A program made the position numbers and the translations under genes. DNA of 36,760 bases, from the NCBI GenBank assembly GCA_003024175.1, contig MDYQ01000253.1, forward strand, positions 1 to 36,760, in the 5' to 3' direction. Positions within the stretch are counted from its first letter, which is position 1, and each line of letters begins with the position of its first letter. The notes beneath the pieces are model-generated. The model did no database searches. It worked only from the letters and a program-made list of their open reading frames with translations, and had not been told where the DNA came from. Positions 31,201-36,760 of this stretch are shown here, one piece after another. The stretch is from Planoprotostelium fungivorum (lineage: Eukaryota > Evosea > Variosea > Cavosteliida > Cavosteliaceae).

Positions 31201-34049
31201 ACTGAGAGTAGAGACGCTGAGGCCTCCGATCTGATCTGGAATATCCCCTGTCCATCGTCATTCATCTCTCCATTCAAGATCGATTCACCTTCCAGGTTGT
31301 TATTATCTAGGTACAATTCCTTCAAGGATTGAAACTGCCCGATGGTCTTACGAATGGAACCAAAGAGAGAATTGTGCTGATCAGATGAGCCAGATGCAGA
31401 TCTCATTCATCTCACCGATAGATCGAGGGAGGTCAATTGGTTCATGTTCTTCCACCGAATGGGAACGTAATCGGCAAACTAGAAGGATGAGTTTCTATTC
31501 TAGAAGAGATGTCACCTGATTGTGACTCATGTTGATCTTCTCCACATAGAGAGGTGGAAAGACAAAAGGAAGAACTCCTGAGAATCGATTGTTGCTCAGA
31601 TCAAACTGTTCCATTGAGTCGACTATCATGGATAGACTCACAATTCGGATGTTCTGGAGGTAGAAGTACTCCAGAGTGTAATACTGGTTGTATTGGATCG
31701 TTCCGTTGAATTGATTTCCCTAATGATTTCAGTTCATCTATCGTGTGGGTGGAATTTCGTAGATGAGTACAGGATATAAATGATGGGGGGGAGAAAGAAT
31801 GAGAAGAAATTACCGATATATCGAACACTTCCAATGCATCGGGTCCATCAAAGATGTCGTCTGGCATGGGTCCACTCAATTGATTGTTCGCCACCGAGAA
31901 GAATCTCAGTTTAGACATACTCTGAATCACAGACATCTGCATCCCCGTCATCACCCGATCTGATGATTTCTAGCGAATCGATGATGGACGTGTTCTCACT
32001 TGATTGTCCCCCAATGGATCGTTTGTGATGAGGTTATCGTTGAGTAAGAGTGAGATGATAGATCCACCGAGCCTCTTCCACTCGGGTCTCATCCATCCAG
32101 AGAATCGATTGCGATCCAAGATGACATTCTGCACACTAAAAACCCCCAGCTGCCTCATCATCAACCTCAACGATCGAATGAAGTTTGATCTCACGTCATT
32201 CAGTGGACCTGACAGATCGTTGTTGGATAGATCGATGAATGTCATGTTGGCCACGGATGAAAACTGAAGAGTTGAGTTGATGTCTTCGTCTCTCCCTCTC
32301 ACTCGTGGCAGTGGACCGGACAGATGGCATCCACTGACCGAGAAGAGTTTCAACTGTGTCAGATTGGCGACGCTCTGTGGAATCTCTCCGTGGAGTTGGG
32401 TGGAATCTGCAGTGAAGAAGATTAGCCCCTCGTTCAAGGTGATGTTGTCCATCGTTCCTCCGATGTTCGTGAGATCGAGGGTCAAACTGTACAGGCTCTG
32501 CTGATGGTCGATCTACATCTCATCGATGTCTCACCTGAGGTAAGATGGGAATGTTCCCACTCAGATCGTTGATGTCTAACGTGAGAACTGCAGACGTTGA
32601 GCGATCGATGATGAGATGGTGCGTTCGTCTCACTCTGGAGGCTGGTGGAAGATCGAATGGATTCTGAAATGGGACCAACTGTGAGGGAATCAACACAGAG
32701 TCATCAGACCATGGATCAGAGGAGGATGAGTCACCGAGAGCATTATCGGATAGATCGATCGTTTGTATGGAGGGTGCCTGCCACAACGATTCGGGTATCA
32801 TTCCCGTGAATCGATTCTGTGTGGATTAGATACGAAGAGACAGCACTCCTCACCCCCGACAGCGTCAGCGTCTGAAGGTTGCTCAGGGTGCCCAGACTCT
32901 GAGGCAGAGGACCACTCAATTGATTCTGCTCCCTTCAGTCGTTGTAGATGTACACAGCATCTCACGTATTGTAGATCGATCCAGGAGACAGACTGTAAGT
33001 TACCGATGGCTTCGGAGAGGGTTCCGTTGAGCATGTTTGTTTCCAAGTTGAGGCTGAGGAGTTGAGTGCAATTGTACAGCGAATCTGGTATGGGTCCAGA
33101 GAATCTACACCGCGTCACTCCATCTCTGTCTTTCACTTTCATGTCATGCGATCACGCATAGATGAGATGTCTTGTCACACGATGGTGCGTCACGCATGCG
33201 ATGATCGAGAGAGGACACATCGTCTCACCTGTTCTGATGGAAATCGATGAACAGAAGGGTGGAAGGTAAGGGAGGCAATGGACCCTCGAGCATGTTGTAC
33301 GGAAACCAAGCCGTATTGAGCTGAGTGAGCAACGACAGATCGCAGAGCTCACCGAGGAAGGAGTTGGCCTGAATGAGTGAGACATGAACGATAGAAGGAC
33401 GCACCGATAAGTCGATGGATGTTAGTGTTGTCATGTTGCAGATGATGGCAGGGATGTTGCCATGCATCCGATTCTGACAAGGTCAGTCTCACGAAGAGAG
33501 GTCCAATGCTCACGTAAGCGAGGGCGAGGCTTCTCAGACTCTTCATCTGAACGATGTACGAAGGGATGGTGCCGATGAGGAGGTTGCTACTTACGTCAAG
33601 ACGACGGATGGTTGTGTGTTGCCAGACGGAATCAGGAATGAACCCCTGCAACGCATTCTCGGTCTAGGGGAAGATCAACTTGACATTCGAATGAAGAATT
33701 TCACCAATGAGAGGGTTCTCAATGAAGGCAGCTGCCGAAAAATATCTGTTTGAGGTGAGAAGTTTTCGAATTCTTGTCATACCGGGCAGAGGCCCAGAGA
33801 GGCCATTTGTTTCCAAATGTATGGCTGTCACCGAATCATTTGTGCAGGTGATTCCGTAGAAGGAACAACGATCGTTTGATGTCCAACCAGTATTGTTGTA
33901 CCATCGTTCCCCTTTGCTGATTAGAAGAATCAAAGTGAGTCCTCACCGTTAGTAGAGGAAAAGAGTTGTTTCAGTGCTGCTAGCTCAATTGCAGGATCAG
34001 CTCGGCATCCGAGGAAGAGGAATACAAGAATGAACCACCCAATGGTCAT
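28254..34049 (-). CDS. LRR receptor kinase with tyrosine-kinase-like domain
   Basis: Starts at ATG 34047-34049 with a signal peptide (MTIGWFILVFLFLGCRA). An LRRNT_2-like cap follows (LAALKQLFSS, NTGWTSNDRCSFYGITC). Some 20 plant-type repeats come next (LSGPLPG, GTIPSYIVQMKSL, FSGPIPDSLYNCTQLL, IDLSNNDLSGPL, NDLSGNIPIL). A membrane segment (FVFLMIVFIILFIVY) precedes the kinase: IGSGSFGVVYRAKW, VAVKQIR, VIHRDLASRNILL, VTDFGLSR, GPIKWMAPEAI, SDVWSFGVVMWEI and CWEEDPAHRPDF. HRDLASRN, PIKWMAPEA and CW-xDP-xRP are tyrosine-kinase/TKL signatures, and all catalytic residues are present. The tail has a Thr/Gly repeat (encoded 28367-28396). The stop is at 28256-28254. It carries many short introns, roughly one per repeat or two. 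A cell-surface sensor is likely; the ligand is unknown. Confidence 0.88.
28361..28396. repeat. CCCCGT hexamer repeat within a coding exon
   Basis: A run of CCCCGT-like hexamers on the plus strand encodes an alternating Thr-Gly/Glu tract (TETGTGTGTEE) in the C-terminal tail of the LRR kinase. Confidence 0.55.
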
Positions 34050-34116
34050 TGTTCGATCAAAAGATTTACTTGTGCCGCAGAGTCTAATTGAATGGATTGA
34101 ACAGAGAAGATGAGTG

Positions 34117-34686
34117 ATGATGGAAGAGCTGCGGAAATTGCGTATAAGAAAAATTAATAGCACAGCCTCTCAATCATCGTCCGATCTCGAGGGCACGGGA
34201 GGGGTAGCGTACATTTTTAATCCTCCATCGCTTGTGGGTGCGGTGATCCCCATAGAATCTTTCTTCGGACGTCCTTGTCGAAATCCAACTGCAAAATGAG
34301 CCTGAGATGGGATACATTCATCACCTAGTGTCACTGCCCGACAGGGTGTAAGTCGTCCACTCCAAGAAGAACTCTAACAGCTCTTCATCCCAACCGCTGA
34401 ACATTCTCCCGCAGATTTGGGAAGCACTCTCACGAAGAGGTGACCGACAAGAGAAGAGAAGAACGAAGAAGAAAATGCTAGAACGACTGATAATGTTCGA
34501 TCAATCAGTCACAAAGGTGAGAGAAAAAAAGATGCTGCGTCGTTGTTCGTCGTACGACAAAGACAGACCCACCCCTCAGATGAACCTCCCGCTATCGCAG
34601 GCGACAAAGAAGAGGAACCCTTTGTTGAACAAAGTCTGGGACAGCTTGCTCAGGACAAGCTTCTGAGCATTCTATCCGCAAGATGA
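34117..34686 (+). CDS. Small unknown protein
   Basis: Four exons join in frame from ATG 34117 (MMEELRKLRIRKINSTASQ). GT-AG introns at about 34202-34254, 34346-34414 and 34516-34566 give NLSSDVLVEIQLQNEPEMG, YIHHLVSLPDRIWEALSR, RGDRQEKRRTKKKMLERLI and KEEEPFVEQSLGQLAQDK. The end is LLSILSAR with TGA 34684-34686. The result is about 130 aa, basic in the middle and acidic near the end, with no signal peptide or membrane segment. No family was recognised. It is divergent from the LRR kinase, with 67 bp between start codons. Confidence 0.6.
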
Positions 34687-35970
34687 GGGCGAGCATCGTG
34701 CGAGAAGTTGAGGGAGACAGGATCGTAATCAGGGAAGAGTGCAACAGTGGAGAAGAGGGTCATGGGTCCTTCCTGAGCCAGGAGGAGCACAAAGGAGGAG
34801 GGGTCTGTGCTCGGCAAGCCACAAATTCGATTGACAGGTTCAGATTTCAGTGTATTATTGGATGTTCACCGGGTAAATCAGGAAATAGAGATGTACAGCT
34901 CATATTTGGAGGTGAATGGGTGCAAAGTCGGTAATAAAGGAATTGTAAACGGACTGAAATATTTTGCGTCATATCTCCACAACCCCTCCACTTCGCAAGG
35001 TATGCGTGCCCGTGGTCATGTGATTGATGAGCACTGTGAATTCCTCTCGTACGAATAGATGGTTTCAATCCTTGTGCATAGCAGTGATAATTGATGTCCT
35101 TGCGGATGCGAAAACCCTCCCGGTTTGGGTCACGCCCAATTTCTATGATGGGGGAAAACAACGCATCATCATCACGATCGCAACAAATTCAGAGAAGCAG
35201 GGGCCGCATGAATAGTACCATATACTGAGGTATGCATCATTATTAACAGCAAGCGTTGGAGGAGAGGGAGTTGATGGCCATACGCATTCTCATAGACTTT
35301 TGTCCTGCTAAAGCATTACAGATCTATTCAGACGGACAAGTAAAGATCAACCATTCCAACGTGATATACCATGTTGCGAGGAGTGGTAATCATGGTGTTT
35401 GCAGCATTCTATCTCGGCTCTGGTCACTTTGGCTTTGATGAAGAATTTGAATGCAAAATGTGGAGAGAGATGATTTTCAATGATGGCCAGAGGTGAGAGG
35501 AGCTTCGTCTGAAGACATGATGTCCCACAGAACAATCAAGTCTCCTTGTCAATGACGCTGATTTTGTTGCGGGTACTGGTTTCCCTTCGATGTGGTCGCT
35601 TGGGGTGAGTTGGTAGGATTCTTTAGTCTCCGTGTCCTTTCCCTCTCTGACCTGAGGTGTATCTCTTTGGGCAATAAAGATCCTCTTGTCTCTGACTATT
35701 CTTTCTCTCACAAGTGACTGTCTCCGTCAGTGTTTTTGGGTCTTGCAGCGGGTTTCGAGAGACGATTGACTTTCTTCTTTTGGTGTTGAGATGGAACAGT
35801 CTACTAGAGTGTCTTCTGTGACCTCTGTCAGTTCTCTTGGGGTGATAACGGTTCTCTATTGTCTGTGAGTACCGCTTACACAGAGGGACGAAGTTTTGGC
35901 ATTAAAAAATGATGAGGTATTTATTTATTTTTGGGTCTTCCTGCGAGTTTTGCGAGTACATATCGGGCGC

Positions 35971-36060
35971 TCCAATGGCGGAGTGGTAAAGCCCAGCCTC
36001 TTGTTTGAGTGTCTGGCCTTTGCGCTCTCGGTTCAAGTCCGGCGGAAAACCCACCTTTTT
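35971..36060 (+). ncRNA. tRNA-like Pol III unit (A box, B box, T5), possible SINE head or degenerate tRNA
   Basis: TGGCGGAGTGG (35976-35986) fits the tRNA A box and GGTTCAAGTCC (36030-36040) is a perfect B box. They are 54 bp apart and followed by TTTTT at 36056-36060. The T arm can form four of five pairs. The acceptor stem does not pair and no normal anticodon arm can be drawn (CCAG/CTGG with a 16-nt loop), so it is not an ordinary tRNA. A tRNA-derived SINE head or a decayed class II (Leu/Ser) tRNA would explain it. Confidence 0.4.
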
Positions 36061-36626
36061 ATGCTCTCGAGAAGAAAATCAGGAGAACAAAGAGAGAAAC
36101 CAACGAACGGCACACACCAAGAGAGACAACCGATTGGACGATTCAAACTTGCGAGGATGTATTACTACCTTGTATCTGGACACGCCAAGGTGAGATTGGA
36201 TCATATCGCAAGCTCCATCTGGCGCGGATGCATTGAAACACACATATAGAACTAATTAAGAATAGGACGTTCTATGGATCGACGGTGAGGGCAATTCTAA
36301 AGGAGGTGGGATGATTTCTAATATCATTTGTGATTTCAACCTCTGGACAAAGTTTGGAAGGCGGTGGGTAGAGAGTGATTCGTTGCGAACGATCCAACAA
36401 ATCTGCAGCTGGGATTGAAGTCTAGTAATTGGGGATAATCAATACACATCCATCATCATCCAATAAGACTTGAACGCTTCATTGCTGAGATTGAGACAAA
36501 TGGAAGAGGTGAATCTGACACTGACAATGGTGTCCATGATTACCAGATGGAAATCACCTCTGATCTCAATAAACATCTGTATGGAATGGCACCTTTCTGT
36601 ATTATTAGTGATGATCACTGGCCATC

Positions 36627-36657
36627 GGGTTTAGGGTTTAAGGGTTTAGGGTTTAGG
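36627..36657. repeat. Telomere-like (TTTAGGG)n tract
   Basis: Four TTTAGGG-type units (GGGTTTAGGG..TTTAAGGG..TTTAGGG..TTTAGG), one with an extra A, lie 103 bp from the window edge. This is the plant/algal-type telomere repeat, here in a short interstitial or subtelomeric form. Confidence 0.75.
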
Positions 36658-36760
36658 CGTATTGTTCGACGCTTATGGCTGATTGTAGACTAACGTAAAT
36701 GGTATCATCTTATAGATCTCAAAGAGATCTATCTTTTGAGTCAAAAAAAGTCACCGTAGC

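Larger units (their letters stand above)
34687..36760. other. Gene-poor right end of the window
   Basis: About 2 kb without a convincing gene. Short frames exist on both strands. The one at about 34778-34935 (ending near EMYSSYLEV before a possible GTGAAT donor) looks somewhat protein-like but has no clear start. The interval also holds the Pol III A/B-box segment (35971-36060) and telomere-like repeats (36627-36657). A 21-nt hairpin (ATAGATCTC/GAGATCTAT) lies at about 36713-36733. Confidence 0.45.

Noticed and set aside
35256-35711. Overlapping short frames on both strands (60-95 codons)
   Set aside because: No motif, conservation pattern or splice continuity; typical of random frames in gene-poor DNA.

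Overview
The window is nuclear DNA of a flagellated or amoeboflagellate microbial eukaryote. Nearly every gene is cut by short GT-AG introns, mostly about 35-60 bp and often rich in GAT/CATCAT. Intergenic gaps are small. The proteins include a centrin, an axonemal inner-arm dynein light chain (p28), Ras exchange factors, a receptor tyrosine-kinase-like LRR protein and secreted digestive nucleases. An amoebozoan amoeboflagellate fits best, but that placement is inference. Near the right edge is a short run of TTTAGGG-type telomere-like repeats.

Layout. 1-590: 3' end of a CAMK-like protein kinase (+). 639-2214: centrin (-) and RNA polymerase II subunit RPB7 (+), divergent. 2215-4680: gene-poor, with a hairpin cluster, a small TA-flanked foldback element and a second palindromic element. 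4681-7417: an unrecognised alpha-helical protein (-) and dynein light chain p28 (+), divergent with 47 bp between start codons. 7510-12465, all minus: an mRNA-export adaptor with a UAP56-binding motif, then a PPEF-type phosphatase with an enlarged EF-hand tail. 12851-15380: carotenoid cleavage oxygenase with an N-terminal hydrophobic leader (+). 15597-19083, minus: a PAP2-like membrane protein and an F-box/RasGEF fusion. 19444-20022: BAP31-like ER protein (+). 20132-23712, minus: a secreted DNA/RNA endonuclease-like protein, DNase II and a four-pass membrane protein. 23963-26466: a second RasGEF (-). 26906-28210: a Lys-rich SCI1-like nuclear protein (+). 28254-34049: a large LRR receptor kinase (-). 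34117-34686: a small unknown protein (+). 34687-36760: no convincing gene, a Pol III A/B-box (tRNA-like) segment and the telomere-like repeats.

Themes. Centrin and p28 indicate a flagellar apparatus. PPEF and centrin are calcium-binding EF-hand proteins. Two RasGEFs and the LRR kinase point to elaborate signalling. DNase II beside another secreted nuclease fits a phagotroph that digests the nucleic acids of its prey. Exon chains were read by eye from frame continuity and family resemblance, so individual splice sites may be off by a few bases.
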